64,000 nucleotides of DNA from Euglena gracilis (taxonomy: Eukaryota > Euglenida > Euglenophyceae > Euglenales). The stretch lies in contig CP154956.1 in the NCBI GenBank assembly GCA_039621445.1, positions 89,720,482-89,784,481 on the forward strand, given 5' to 3'. A model generated the notes under the pieces. That model was not told the DNA's origin. It worked only from the letters and a program-made list of their open reading frames with translations, and made no database searches. This document shows, piece by piece, positions 35,109 to 48,103 of this stretch. How positions within the stretch are numbered: position 1 is the first letter of the stretch; each line of letters opens with the position of its first letter. A program made the position numbers and the translations under genes.

Positions 35109-36064
35109 CGGGAGTGCAAAAAACATCGTTTCTGGCAAAAAAAATTTTTTTCGATTTTTTTCGACTTTTTCGACCCGGTTTTGACCCAAAGTCAATGGGT
35201 CGGCGGCCCAAAACGGGGCGCTGGCGGGTCGAAAAACGCTCGTTTTCGGCTCAAAAACAGTTTTTCTGGGTCCGGGAGGCCAAAAAACATCGTTTCGGGC
35301 AAAAAAAAAATTTTCGATTTTTTTCGACTTTTTCGACCCGGTTTTGACCCAAAGTCAATGGGTCGGCGGCCCAAAACGGGGCGCTGGCGGGTCGAAAAAA
35401 CGCTCGTTTTCGGCTCAAAAACAGTTTTTCTGGGTCCGGGAGGCCAAAAAACATCGTTTCGGGCAAAAAAAATTTTTTTCTATTTTTTTCGACTTTTTCG
35501 ACCCGGTTTTGACCCAAAGTCAATGGGTCGGCGGCCCAAAACGGGGCGCTGGCGGGTCGAAAAACGCTCGTTTTCGGCTCAAAAACAGTTTTTCTGGGTC
35601 CGGGAGGCCAAAAAACATCGTTTCGGGCAAAAAAAAATTTTTGCGATTTTTTTCGACTTTTTCGACCCGGTTTTGACCCAAAGTCAATGGGTCGGCGGCC
35701 CAAAACGGGGCGCTGGCGGGTCGAAAAAACGCTCGTTTTCGGCTCAAAAACAGTTTTTCTGGGTCCGGGAGGCCAAAAAACATCGTTTCGGGCAAAAAAA
35801 ATTTTTTCGATTTTTTTCGACTTTTTCGACCCGGTTTTGACCCAAAGTCAATGGGTCGGCGGCCCAAAACGGGGCGCTGGCGGGTCGAAAAACGCTCGTT
35901 TTCGGCTCAAAACAGTTTTTCTGGGTCCGGGAGGCCAAAAAACATCGTTTCGGGCAAAAAAAATTTTTCGATTTTTTTCGACTTTTTCCACCCGGTTTTG
36001 ACCCAAAATCAATGGGTCGGCGGCCCAAAACGGGGCGCCAGCGGTCGAAAACGATCGTTTTTCG

Positions 36065-36077
36065 GCTCAAACAAAAA

Positions 36078-36121
<44 letters not shown>

Positions 36122-36132
36122 AAAAAAAAAAA

Positions 36133-36181
<49 letters not shown>

Positions 36182-36212
36182 AAAAAAAAAGAAAAAAAAA
36201 AAACAAAAAAAC
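36065..36212 (+). repeat. A-rich tract, about 150 bp
   Basis: Begins after TTCGGCTCAAA, the same position in the unit as most other A blocks, with isolated C, G and T. Confidence 0.85.
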
Positions 36213-37014
36213 TTCGGCTCGAAAACAGTTTTTCTGGGTCCGGGAGGCCAAAAAACATCGTTTCGGGCAAAAAAATTTTTTTCGATTTTTTTCGACTTTT
36301 TCGACCCGGTTTTGACCCAAAGTCAATGGGTCGGCGGCCCAAAACGGGGCGCTGGCGGGTCGAAAAACGCTCGTTTTCGGCTCAAAAAAAATTTTTCTGG
36401 GTCCGGGAGACCAAAAAACATCGTTTCGCGCAAAAAAAAAATTTTCGATTTTTTTCGACTTTTTCGACCCGGTTTTGACCCAAAGTCAATGGGTCGGCGG
36501 CCCAAAACGGGGCGCTGGCGGGTCGAAAAACGCTCGTTTTCGGCTCAAAAACAGTTTTTCTGGGTCCGGGAGGCCAAAAAACATCGTTTCGGGCAAAAAA
36601 AAATTTTTCGCTTTTTTTTTCGACTTTTTCGACCCGGTTTTGACCCAAAGTCAATGGGTCGGCGGCCCAAAACGGGGCGCTGGCGGGTCGAAAAACGCTC
36701 GTTTTTCGGCTCAAAAACAGTTTTTCTGGGTCCGGGAGGCCAAAAAACATCGTTTCGGGCAAAAAAATTTCGATTTTTTTCGACTTTTTCGACCCGGTTT
36801 TGACCCAAAGTCAATGGGTCGGTTAGCCAAAACGTGGCGCGGGCGGGTCGATAAACGATCGTTTTCCGGCTCCAGACATTTTCTGGGTCCGGAAGGCCAA
36901 AAACATCGTTCGGGCAACAAAATTTTTTCGTTTTTTTCGACTTTTTCGACCCGGTTTTGACCCAATTCATGGGTCGGTGTCGTGCCGCAAAACGGGCGCT
37001 GGCGTGTCGACAAA

Positions 37015-37320
<306 letters not shown>

Positions 37321-40246
37321 CGCTCGTTTTCGGCTCAAAAACAGTTTTTCTGGGTCCGGGAGGCCAAAAAACATCGTTTCGGGCAAAAAAATGTTTTCGA
37401 TTTTTTTCGACTTTTTCGACCCGGTTTTGACCCAAAGCCAATGGGTTGGCGGCCCAAAACAGGGCGCTGGCGGGTCGAAAAACGCTCGTTTTTGGCTCAA
37501 AAACAGTTTTCCGGGTCCGGGAGGCCAAAAAACATCGTTTCGGGCAAAAATAAAATTTTCGGTTTTTTTCGACTTTTTTGACCCGGTTTTGACCCAAAGT
37601 CAATGGGTCGGCGGCCCAAAACGGGGCGCTGGCGGGTCGAAAAACGCTCGTTTTCGGCTCAAAAACAGTTTTTCTGGGTCCGGGAGGCCAAAAAACATCG
37701 TTTCGGGCAAAAAAAATTTTTCGATTTTTTCGACTTTTTTGACCCGGTTTTGACCCAAAGTCAATGGGTCGGCGGCCCAAAACGGGGCGCTGGCGGGTCG
37801 AAAAACGCTCGTTTTCGGCTCAAAGACAGTTTTTCTGGGTCCGGGAGGCCAAAAAACATCGTTTCGGGCAAAAAAAAATTTTCGATTTTTTTCGACTTTT
37901 TCGACCCGGTTTTGACCCAAAGTCAATGGGTCGGCGGCCCAAAACGGGGCGCTGGCGGGTCGAAAAACGCTCGTTTTCGGCTCAAACAGTTTTTCTGGGT
38001 CCGGGAGGCCAAAAAACATCGTTTCGGGCAAAAAAAAATTTTTCGATTTTTTTCGACTTTTTCGACCCGGTTTTGACCCAAAGTCAATGGGTCGGCGGCC
38101 CAAAACGGGGCGCTGGCGGGTCGAAAAACGCTCGTTTTCGGCTCAAAAACAGTTTTTCAAAACATCGTTTCGGGCAAAAAAAAATTTTCGATTTTTTTCG
38201 ACTTTTTCGACCCGGTTTTGACCCAAAGTCAATGGGTCGGCGGCCCAAAACGGGGCGCTGGCGGGTCGAAAAACGCTCGTTTTCGGCTCAAAAACAGTTT
38301 TTCTGGGTCCGGGAGGCCAAAAAACATCGTTTCGGGCAAAAAAAATGTTTTCGATTTTTTTCGACTTTTTCGACCCGGTTTTGACCCAAAGTCAATGGGT
38401 CGGCGGCCCAAAACGGGGCGCTGGCGGGTCGAAAAACGCTCGTTTTCGGCTCAAAGACAGTTTTTTTTGGTTCGGGAGGCCAAAAAACAACGTTTCGGGC
38501 AAAAAAAAAATTTTTCGATTTTTTCGACTTTTTCGACACGTTTTTAACCCAAAGTCAATGGGTCGGCGGCCCAAAACGGGGCGATGGCGGGTCAAAAAAC
38601 GCTCGTTTTCGGCTCAAAGACAGTTTTTCTGGGTCCGGGAGGCCAAAAAACATCGTTTCGGGCAAAAAAAAAATTTTCGATTTTTTTCGACTTTTTCGAC
38701 CCGGTTTTGACCCAAAGTCAATGAATGGGTCGGCGGCCCAAAACGGGGCGCTGGCGGGTCGAAAAACGCTCGTTTTCGGCTCAAAGACAGTTTTTCTGGG
38801 TCCGGGAGGCCAAAAAACATCGTTTCGGGCAAAAAAAAATTTTCGATTTTTTTCGACTTTTTCGACCCGGTTTTGACCCAAAGTCAATGGGTCGGCGGCC
38901 CAAAACGGGGCGCTGGCGGGTCGAAAAACGCTCGTTTTCGGCTCAAAGACAGTTTTTCTGGGTCCGGGAGGCCAAAAAACATCGTTTCGGACAAAAAAAA
39001 TTTTTTTCAATTTTTTCGACTTTTTCGACCCGGTTTTGACCCAAAGTCAATGGGTCGGCGGCCCAAAACGGGGCGCTGGCGGGTCGAAAAACGCTCGTTT
39101 TCGGCTCAAAGACAGTTTTTCTGGGTCCGGGAGGCCAAAAAACATCGTTTCGGGCAAAAAAAAATTTTTCGATTTTTTTCGACTTTTTCGACCCGGTTTT
39201 GACCCAAAGTCAATGGGTCGGCGGCCCAAAACGGGGCGCTGGCGGGTCGAAAAACGCTCGTTTTCGGCTCAAGACAGTTTTTCTGGGTCCGGGAGGCCAA
39301 AAAACATCGTTTCGGGCAAAAAAAAAATTTTCGATTTTTTTTCGACTTTTTCGACCCGGTTTTGACCCAAAGTCAATGGGTCGGCGGCCCAAAACGGGGC
39401 GCTGGCGGGTCGAAAAACGCTCGTTTTCGGCTCAAAGACAGTTTTTCTGGGTCCGGGAGGCCAAAAAACATCGTTTCGGGCAAAAAAAAATTTTCGATTT
39501 TTTTCGACTTTTTCGACCCGGTTTTGACCCAAAGTCAATGGGTCGGCGGCCCAAAACGGGGCGCTGGCGGGTCGAAAAACGCTCGTTTTCGGCTCAAGAC
39601 AGTTTTTCTGGGTCCGGGAGGCCAAAAAACATCGTTTCGGGCAAAAAAAAATTTTCGATTTTTTTCGACTTTTTCGACCCGGTTTTGACCCAAAGTCAAT
39701 GGGTCGGCGGCCCAAAACGGGGCGCTGGCGGGTCGAAAAACGCTCGTTTTCGGCTCAAAAACAGTTTTTCTGGGTCCGGGAGGCCAAAAAACATCGTTTC
39801 GGGCAAAAAAAAATTTTCGATTTTTTTCGACTTTTTCGACCCGGTTTTGACCCAAAGTCAATGGGTCGGCGGCCCAAAACGGGGCGCTGGCGGGTCGAAA
39901 AACGCTCGTTTTCGGCTCAAAGACAGTTTTTCTGGGTCCGGGAGGCCAAAAAACATCGTTTCGGGCAAAAAAAATGTTTTCGATTTTTTTCGACTTTTTC
40001 GACCCGGTTTTGACCCAAAGTCAATGGGTCGGCGGCCCAAAACGGGGCGCTGGCGGGTCGAAAAACGCTCGTTTTCGGCTCAAAACAGTTTTTTTGGGTT
40101 CGGGAGGCCAAAAAACATCCTTTCTGGCAAAAAAAAAATTTTTCGATTTTTTTCGACTTTTTCGACCCGGTTTTGACCCAAAGTCAATGGTCGGTCAGCG
40201 GCCCAAAACGGGGCGCTGGCGGGTCGAAAAACGCTCGTTTTCGGCT

Positions 40247-40345
40247 CAAAACAAAACAAATAAAAAAAAAAAAACAAAAACAAAAAACCAAAAAACAAAA
40301 AAACAACAAAAAAACAACAAACACAAAGAAAAAAAAAAAGGAAAA
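40247..40345 (+). repeat. A/C-rich tract, about 100 bp
   Basis: Starts after GGCTCAAAA; A runs broken by many C, ending GGAAAACAG. Confidence 0.8.
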
Positions 40346-41150
40346 CAGTTTTCTGGGTCCGGGAGGCCCAAAAACATCGTTTCGGGCAAAAAAAAATTTT
40401 TCGATTTTTTTCGACTTTTTCGACCCGGTTTTGACCCAAAGTCAATGGGTCGGCGGCCCAAAACGGGGCGCTGGCGGGTCGAAAAACGCTCGTTTTCGGC
40501 TCAAAGACAGTTTTTCTGGGTCCGGGAGGCCAAAAAACATCGTTTCGGGCAAAAAAAATTTTTTCGATTTTTTTCGACTTTTTCGACCCGGTTTTGACCC
40601 AAAGTCAATGGGTCGGCGGCCCAAAACGGGGCGCTGGCGGGTCGAAAAACGCTCGTTTTCGGCTCAAAGACAGTTTTTCTGGGTCCGGGAGGCCAAAAAA
40701 CATCGTTTCGGGCAAAAAAATATTTTCGATTTTTTTCGACTTTTTCGACCCGGTTTTGACCCAAAGTCAATGGGTCGGCGGCCCAAAACGGGGCGCTGGC
40801 GGGTCGAAAAACGCTCGTTTTCGGCTCAAAGACAGTTTTTCTGGGTCCGGGAGGCCAAAAAACATCGTTTCGGGCAAAAAAAATTTTTTCGATTTTTTTC
40901 GACTTTTTCGACCCGGTTTTGACCCAAAGTCAATGGGTCGGCGGCCCAAAACGGGGCGCTGGCGGGTCGAAAAACGCTCGTTTTCGGCTCAAAGACAGTT
41001 TTTCTGGGTCCGGGAGGCCAAAAAACATCGTTTCGTGCAAAAAAAATGTTTTCGACTTTTTCGACCCGGTTTTGACCCAAAGTCAATGGGTCAGCGGCCC
41101 AAAACGGGGCGCTGGCGGGTCGAAAAACGCTCGTTTTCGGCTCAAAGACA

Positions 41151-41233
41151 GTTTTTTTTTTTTTTTTCCCCTTGGGTCCGGTGAGGGCCAAAAAACATCC
41201 CCCCCCCCCCCCCCCACCCCATCGTTTCGGTGC
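41151..41233 (+). repeat. T-run and C-run expansions in one unit
   Basis: A T run of about 15 follows ACAG; a C run of about 17 interrupts ACATCG at about 41,199-41,216. Confidence 0.8.
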
Positions 41234-42484
41234 AAAAAAAAAAATTTTTTTATTTTTTTCGACTTTTTCGACCCGGTTTTGACCCAAAGTCAATGGGTCG
41301 GCGGCCCAAAACGGGGCGCTGGCGGGTCGAAAAACGCTCGTTTTCGGCTCAAAAACAGTTTTTCCGGGTCCGGGAGGCCAAAAAACATCGTTTCGGGCAA
41401 AAAAAATTTTCGATTTTTTTCGACTTTTTCGACCCGGTTTTGACCCAAAGTCAATGGGTCGGCGGCCCAAAACGGGGCGCTGGCGGGTCGAAAAACGCTC
41501 GTTTTCGGCTCAAAGACAGTTTTTCTGGGTCCGGGAGGCCAAAAAACATCGTTTCGGGCAAAAAAAAATTTTTTGATTTTTTTTCGACTTTTTCGACCCG
41601 GTTTTGACCCAAAGTCAATGGGTCGGCGGCCCAAAACGGGGCGCTGGCGGGTCGAAAAACGCTCGTTTTCGGCTCAAAAACAGTTTTTTCTGGGTCCGGG
41701 AGGCCAAAAAACATCGTTTCGGGCAAAAAATTTTTTTCGATTTTTTTCGACTTTTTCGACCCGGTTTTGACCCAAAGTCAATGGGTCGGCGGCCCAAAAC
41801 GGGGCGCTGGCGGGTCGAAAAACGCTCGTTTTCGGCTCAAAGACAGTTTTTCCGGGTCCGGGAGGCCAAAAAACATCGTTTCGGGCAAAAAAAAATTTTT
41901 CGATTTTTTTCGCCTTTTTCGACCCGGTTTGGACCCAAAGTCAATGGGTCGGCGGCCCAAAACGGGGCGCTGGCGGGTCGAAAAACGCTCGTTTTCGGCT
42001 CAAAAACAGTTTTTCTGGGTCCGGGAGGCCAAAAAACATCGTTTCGGGCAAAAAAAAAATTTTCGATTTTTTTCGACTTTTTCGACCCGGTTTTGACCCA
42101 AAGTCAATGGGTCGGCGGCCCAAAACGGGGCGCTGGCGGGTCGAAAAACGCTCGTTTTCGGCTCAAAGACAGTTTTTCTGGGTCCGGGAGGCCAAAAAAC
42201 ATCGTTTCGGGCAAAAAAAATGTTTTCGATTTTTTTCGACTTTTTCGACCCGGTTTTGACCCAAAGTCAATGGGTCGGCGGCCCAAAACGGGGCGCTGGC
42301 GGGTCGAAAAACGCTCGTTTTCGGCTCAAAAACAGTTTTTCTGGGTCCGGGAGGCCAAAAAACATCGTTTCGGGCAAAAAAAAAATTTTCGATTTTTTTC
42401 GACTTTTTCGACCCGGTTTTGACCCAAAGTCAATGGGTCGGCGGCCCAAAACGGGGCGCTGGCGGGTCGAAAAACGCTCGTTTT

Positions 42485-42497
42485 CGGCTCAAAAAAG

Positions 42498-42542
<45 letters not shown>

Positions 42543-42554
42543 AAAAAAAAAAAA

Positions 42555-42603
<49 letters not shown>

Positions 42604-42633
42604 AAAAAAAAAGAAAAAAAAAAAACAAAAAAA

Positions 42634-42665
<32 letters not shown>

Positions 42666-42693
42666 AAAAAAAAAAAGAAAAAAAAGAAAAAAC
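42485..42693 (+). repeat. A-rich tract, about 210 bp
   Basis: Starts after TTTTCGGCTC, with sparse C, G and T; ends before CCGTTTTTTCTGG. Confidence 0.85.
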
Positions 42694-43337
42694 CGTTTTT
42701 TCTGGTTCGGGAAGGCCAAAAAACATCGTTTCGGGCAAAAAAAAATTTTCGATTTTTTTCGACTTTTTCGACCCGGTTTTGACCCAAAGTCAATGGGTCG
42801 GCGGCCCAAAACGGGGCGCTGGCGGGTCGAAAAACGCTCGTTTTCGGCTCAAAGACAGTTTTTCTGGGTCCGGGAGGCCAAAAAACATCGTTTCGGGCAA
42901 AAAAAATGTTTTCGATTTTTTTCGACTTTTTCGACCCGGTTTTGACCCAAAGTCAATGGGTCGGCGGCCCAAAACGGGGCGCTGGCGGGTCGAAAAACGC
43001 TCGTTTTCGGCTCAAAAACAGTTTTTCTGGGTCCGGGAGGCCAAAAAACATCGTTTCGGGAAAAAAATTTTTTTCGATTTTTTTCGACTTTTTCGACCCG
43101 GTTTTGACCCAAAGTCAATGGGTCGGCGGCCCAAAACGGGGCGCTGGCGGGTCGAAAAACGCTCGTTTTCGGCTCAAAAACAGTTTTTCTGGGTCCGGGA
43201 GGCCAAAAAACATCGTTTCGGGCAAAAAAAATGTTTTCGATTTTTTTCGACTTTTTCGACCCGGTTTTGACCCAAAGTCAATGGGTCGGCGGCCCAAAAC
43301 GGGGCGCTGGCGGGTCGAAAAACGCTCGTTTTCGGCT

Positions 43338-43440
43338 CAAAAAAAAAAAAAAAAAAAACAACAAAAAACAAAAAAAAAAAAAAAAAAAAACAAAAAAAAA
43401 AAAAAAAAGAAACAAAAAAAAAAAAAAACCAAACAAAAAA

Positions 43441-43482
<42 letters not shown>
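43338..43482 (+). repeat. A-rich tract, about 145 bp
   Basis: Starts after TTTTCGGCTC; re-enters the unit at TTTCGGGCAAA, so the CTGGGTCC...ACATCG part of that unit is lost. Confidence 0.85.
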
Positions 43483-43483
<1 letters not shown>

Positions 43484-45160
43484 TTCGGGCAAAAAAAAAA
43501 TTTTCGATTTTTTTCGACTTTTTCGACCCGGTTTTGACCCAAAGTCAATGGGTCGGCGGCCCAAAACGGGGCGCTGGCGGGTCGAAAAACGCTCGTTTTC
43601 GGCTCAAAAACAGTTTTTCTGGGTCCGGGAGGCCAAAAAACATCGTTTCGTGCAAAAAATTTTTTTCGATTTTTTTCGACTTTTTCGACCCGGTTTTGAC
43701 CCAAAGTCAATGGGTCGGCGGCCCAAAACGGGGCGCTGGCGGGTCGAAAAACGCTCGTTTTCGGCTCAAAGACAGTTTTTCTGGGTCCGGGAGGCCAAAA
43801 AACATCGTTTCGTGCAAAAAAAAATTTTTCGATTTTTTTCGACTTTTTCGACCCGGTTTTGACCCAAAGTCAATGGGTCGGCGGCCCAAAACGGGGCGCT
43901 GGCGGGTCGAAAAACGCTCGTTTTCGGCTCAAAAACAGTTTTTCTGGGTCCGGGAGGCCAAAAAAACATCGTTTCGTGCAAAAAAAAAAAATAAAATTTT
44001 TCGATTTTTTTCGACTTTTTCGACCCGGTTTTGACCCAAAGTCAATGGGTCGGCGGCCCAAAACGGGGCGCTGGCGGGTCGAAAAACGCTCGTTTTCGGC
44101 TCAAAAACAGTTTTTCCGGGTCCGGGAGGCCAAAAAACATCGTTTCGGGCAAAAAAAAATTTTCGATTTTTTTCGACTTTTTCGACCCGGTTTTGACCCA
44201 AAGTCAATGGGTCGGCGGCCCAAAACGGGGCGCTGGCGGGTCGAAAAACGCTCGTTTTCGGCTCAAAAACAGTTTTTCTGGGTCCGGGAGGCCAAAAAAC
44301 ATCGTTTCGGGCAAAAAAATTTTTTCGATTTTTTTCGACTTTTTCGACCCGGTTTTGACCCAAAGTCAATGGGTCGGCGGCCCAAAACGGGGCGCTGGCG
44401 GGTCGAAAAACGCTCGTTTTCGGCTCAAAAACAGTTTTTCCGGGTCCGGGAGGCCAAAAAACATCGTTTCGGGCAAAAAAATTTTCGATTTTTTTTCGAC
44501 TTTTTCGACCCGGTTTTGACCCAAAGTCAATGGGTCGGCGGCCCAAAACGGGGCGCTGGCGGGTCGAAAAACGCTCGTTTTCGGCTCAAAAACAGTTTTT
44601 CCGGGTCCGGGAGGCCAAAAAACATCGTTTCGGGCAAAAAAAAATTTTTCGATTTTTTTCGACTTTTTCGACCCGGTTTTGACCCAAAGTCAATGGGTCG
44701 GCGGCCCAAAACGGGGCGCTGGCGGGTCGAAAAACGCTCGTTTTCGGCTCAAAAACAGTTTTTCCGGGTCCGGGAGGCCAAAAAACATCGTTTCGGGCAA
44801 AAAAAAAATTTTCGATTTTTTTCGACTTTTTCGACCCGGTTTTGACCCAAAGTCAATGGGTCGGCGGCCCAAAACGGGGCGCTGGCGGGTCGAAAAACGC
44901 TCGTTTTCGGCTCAAAGACAGTTTTTCTGGGTCCGGGAGGCCAAAAAACATCGTTTCGTGCAAAAAAATTTTTTTCGATTTTTTTCGACTTTTTCGACCC
45001 AGTTTTGACCCAAAGTCAATGGGTCGGCGGCCCAAAACGGGGCGCTGGCGGGTCGAAAAACGCTCGTTTTCGGCTCAAAAACAGTTTTTCCGGGTCCGGG
45101 AGGCCAAAAAACATCGTTTCGGGCAAAAAAATTTTTTCGATTTTTTTCGACTTTTTGGGC

Positions 45161-45800
45161 CGAAAACGGCTAAGTCGAACAGAAGGAAAAGTGTACAAAA
45201 TGGCCTGAAATGGCCCAAATTGGCCAAAAAACGCCCGTATCTCGGGCTGGGCGGTGAGTTGCGGGGAAACCAAAATCCCAGTAGATAGAGCGTTCCAAGG
45301 GCTTCAATTTAGGTCTCCGGACATTTCCTTTGATTTTGCAACATTTTCGAGCAATTTTGAAAACATCGATTTTTTGAACCCCCACCCCCCGAAAACGGAT
45401 AAGTCGAACAGAGGGAAAAGTGTACAAAACGGCCATCTGCGCCGAAAACGGCCGTATCTCGGGCTAGGCGGGGAGTTGCGGGGAAATCAAAATACCGGTG
45501 GATGGGGCGTTCCAAGGGCTTCAAATTAGGTCTCCGGACATTTCCTTTGATTTGGCTTCATTTTGGAGATTTTTTGAAAATTGACATTTTTTGGCCCTCC
45601 AAGGGGGGGGGCTCATCCAGGGGGGCGGGTAAATCCTACCGAGTTTGGACCCCTTCGCGCGTGAATAACTCGGGCCTGGCGGGGAGTTGGGGGTCAAACC
45701 CAGGTGATTCGGAAACTAGGACTCCAGTCGCTCGTGACTGAAAAAAAAAATTCCGGGAACCGGGCCGGGATCATGGTGATAATCCGTCGGTTCTCCTGGT
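45161..45800 (+). repeat. 430-bp repeat E, one partial and one full copy
   Basis: The partial copy (45,165-45,385) and the full copy (45,386-45,800) begin with CGAAAACGG-TAAGTCGAACAG and include GTATCTCGGGCTAGGCGGGG, TTCCAAGGGCTTCAA and TAGGTCTCCGGACATTTCC. The full copy adds a second half with CTCGGGCCTGGCGGGGAGTT, CCAGTCGCTCGTGACTG and GGGATCATGGTGATAATCC. The two halves share CTCGGGC-TGGCGGGGAGTTG-like sequence, so E is itself an old duplication. Non-coding. Confidence 0.85.
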
Positions 45801-45869
45801 GATCGGAGGGGGGGGGGGGGGGGGGGGGGGAAACTAGGGAATCCTTACCCATAAAGGGATAAGAGCTTC

Positions 45870-46208
45870 TTTGAAAATCGATCCAAAAATGCTCATTTTT
45901 TGAATTTTTTTGAACATGTTTTTGGGGGAAAACACCAACACATCAAAAAATGGGCAATATGGCCAAAAGCCAGCAAAAAGGGTGTTTTTTTGCTCATTTT
46001 CCGGCGCTGCGCGCCGGAAGAAAATTTTCTGCTATTTTTGGCACCTGTCAAGGAGGGGGGGGGGGTGGGGGGGTCCGGACCCCCCTTCCCAACATCTAGG
46101 GGGGGGGGGTGGTGGTCCGGACCCCCCTCAACCACTTTACCCCCCCAGGGGGAGGGGTGGTCGGTACCATGTTTTGAATAGTGCTGAGCTCTTGATAAGC
46201 GCGCCCCC
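45870..46208 (+). repeat. Block D, copy 2, downstream of the satellite
   Basis: Same sequence and orientation as 25,467-25,802, with the same TTCCGGCGC-TGC-GCGCCGGAA hairpin at 45,999-46,019 and the same ending GTGCTGAGCTCTT. Differences are mostly G/C run lengths and a few bases. Confidence 0.85.
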
Positions 46209-46385
46209 ACCACCGACGGTCCGGCCCGGCCCGGCCCGGCCGGCGGCCCGGCCCGGCCCGGCCGGCGGCCCGGCGGCCCGGCCCGGACCGGCCGGCGGCC
46301 TGGCGGCCCGGCCCAGACCGGCCGGCCCGGCGGCCCGGCCAGCGGCGGGCCGGCGGCGGGCCGGCCGGCGGCCCGGCGTCCCAGC
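46209..46385. repeat. GGCCCGGCC / GGCGG low-complexity GC block
   Basis: Almost pure G and C with CCGGCCGGCGGCCCGGC-like units; the Pro/Gly/Ala/Arg frames here are artefacts of composition. Confidence 0.9.
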
Positions 46386-46605
46386 GAATCGTTTCGGGCC
46401 CAAAAATTTTTTTCGATTTTTTTCGACTTTTTTGACCCGGGTTTGACCCAAAGTCAATGGGTCGGCGGCCCAAAACGGGGCGCTGGCGGGTCGAAAAACG
46501 CTCATTTTCGGCTCAAAAACAGTTCCGGGTCCAGGAGGCCAAAAAACATCGTTTCAGGCAAAAAAATTTTGTCCATTTTTTTCGACTTTTTTGACCCGGT
46601 TGACA
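46386..46605 (+). repeat. Detached satellite stub
   Basis: About 1.3 diverged units of the 163-bp satellite, ending in CGACTTTTTTGACCCGGTTG where the minisatellite begins. Confidence 0.85.
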
Positions 46606-47560
46606 TTGGTCATGATGGCCATCATGGGTCCTGATGGCCATCATTGGTCCTGATGGCCATCATTGGTCCTGATGGCCATCATTGGTCCTGATGGCCAACA
46701 TTGGTCCTGATGGCCATCATTGGTCCTGATGGCCATCATTGGTCCTGATAGGCATCAGGGGTCATGATGGGCATCAGGGGTCATGATGGGCATCATGGGT
46801 CATGATGGCCATCATGGGTCATGATGGCCATCATTGGTCATGATGGCCATCATTGGTCATGATGGCCATCATTGGTCCTGATGGCCATCATTGGTCATGA
46901 TGGCCATCATTGGTCCTGATGGCCATCATGTAGCCATCAATGGTCATGATGGCCATCATTGGTCCTGATGGCCATCATTGGTCCTGATGGCCATCATTGG
47001 TCCTGATGGCCATCATTGGTCCTGATGGGCCATCATTGGTCCTGATGGCCATCATTGGTCATGATGGGCATCAGGGGTCATGATGGGCATCATGGGTCAT
47101 GATGGCCATCATGGGTCATGATGGCCATCATTGGTCATGATGGCCATCATTGGTCATGATGGCCATCATTGGTCATGATGGCCATCATTGGTCATGATGG
47201 CCATCATTGGTCCTGATGGCCATCATTGGTCCTGATGGCCATCATTGGTCATGATGGGCATCAGGGGTCATGATGGGCATCAGGGGTCATGATGGCCATC
47301 ATGGGTCATGATGGCCATCATGGGTCATGATGGCCATCATTGGTCATGATGGCCATCATTGGTCATGATGGCCATCATTGGTCATGATGGGCATCATGGG
47401 TCATGATGGCCATCATTGGTCCTCATGGCCATCGTTGGTCATGATGGCCATCATTGCCCATGATGGTCATCATGGGTCATCATGCACATTATGACCCATG
47501 ATTGGCATCACCGGTCATGATGTGCATCATGGCCATCACGGGCCATGATGGCCATTATGG
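46606..47560. repeat. 19-bp palindromic minisatellite, about 50 copies
   Basis: The unit is GGTCCTGATGGCCATCATT or its GGTCAT variant. The GGTCAT form contains the perfect 14-bp palindrome ATGATGGCCATCAT. Variants with GGGCATCAGGGG recur in the same order at about 46,750, 47,065 and 47,255, indicating a higher-order unit. Degenerate units close the array. It starts and ends inside satellite sequence. Confidence 0.95.
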
Positions 47561-47643
47561 TCGAAAAACGCCCATTTTCGGCTCGAAAACCCCTTTTCCG
47601 GGTCCAGGAGGCCAAAAAACTTCGTTTCGGGCAAAAAAAAATT
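47561..47643 (+). repeat. Satellite stub, left part
   Basis: GTCGAAAAACGCCCATTTTC through CGTTTCGGGCAAAAAAAAATT; it continues after the nested element at 48,104. Confidence 0.85.
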
Positions 47644-48103
47644 GGTACTTGTCTGTTATCGTACGACATACCCCCCCCCCTTTTGGTTATGGTACGACGC
47701 CTTCATTTCCTCCTCCGGTGCCTATATAGGGTTATTGGGAGGAATGGGGTTAGGGTCAGGACCTGTCGTTGTGAAGTTTTCGCCCATTTTTGAGTTCGGC
47801 CAAATTGAGGCAAAATTGCCCTGTTTCTCCCTGTTCAGGATGGCAAATCCCTTTTGGGACCGAACGGTCGGCGGGCTTTATCTTTCTTTCTCCCTGCCAG
47901 TCTGCCGCCTTTGGGTTTCCCCTTGTGTGTTCCAGGGTACGGCAGGGCCATTCCACAAACCCTGGCCCTATCCCTTCAAATAACCCCCAAAACCACCCGA
48001 AAGGGCTGAAACAGACCCCAAGGGAAAGCATTCTGGCCGTTCAAAGGGCGTCGTACCATAACCAAAAGGGGGGGGGTATGTCGTACGATAACAGACAAGT
48101 ACC
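47644..48103. mobile_element. Nested element with 57-bp perfect inverted repeats
   Basis: The left terminus (47,644-47,701) and right terminus (48,047-48,103) are inverted copies differing only in a C10 versus G9 run. They begin GGTACTTGTCTGTTATCG and contain CATACC, the C run and TTTTGGTTATGG. The element splits a satellite unit inside its A-run/T-run joint; the flanks share AAAAATT, at least 7 bp but in low-complexity DNA. The 345-bp centre has short frames and no recognised domain. Confidence 0.85.

Noticed and set aside
45640-45730. tRNA-like A-box and B-box words (TGGCGGGGAGTTGG, GGTCAAACCC) in repeat E
   Set aside because: The boxes are almost adjacent, far closer than in a tRNA gene, and no cloverleaf forms.
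46096-46505. Gly/Pro/Ala/Arg-rich frames of 120-178 codons
   Set aside because: Products of the GGCCCGGCC low-complexity block and C/G runs.
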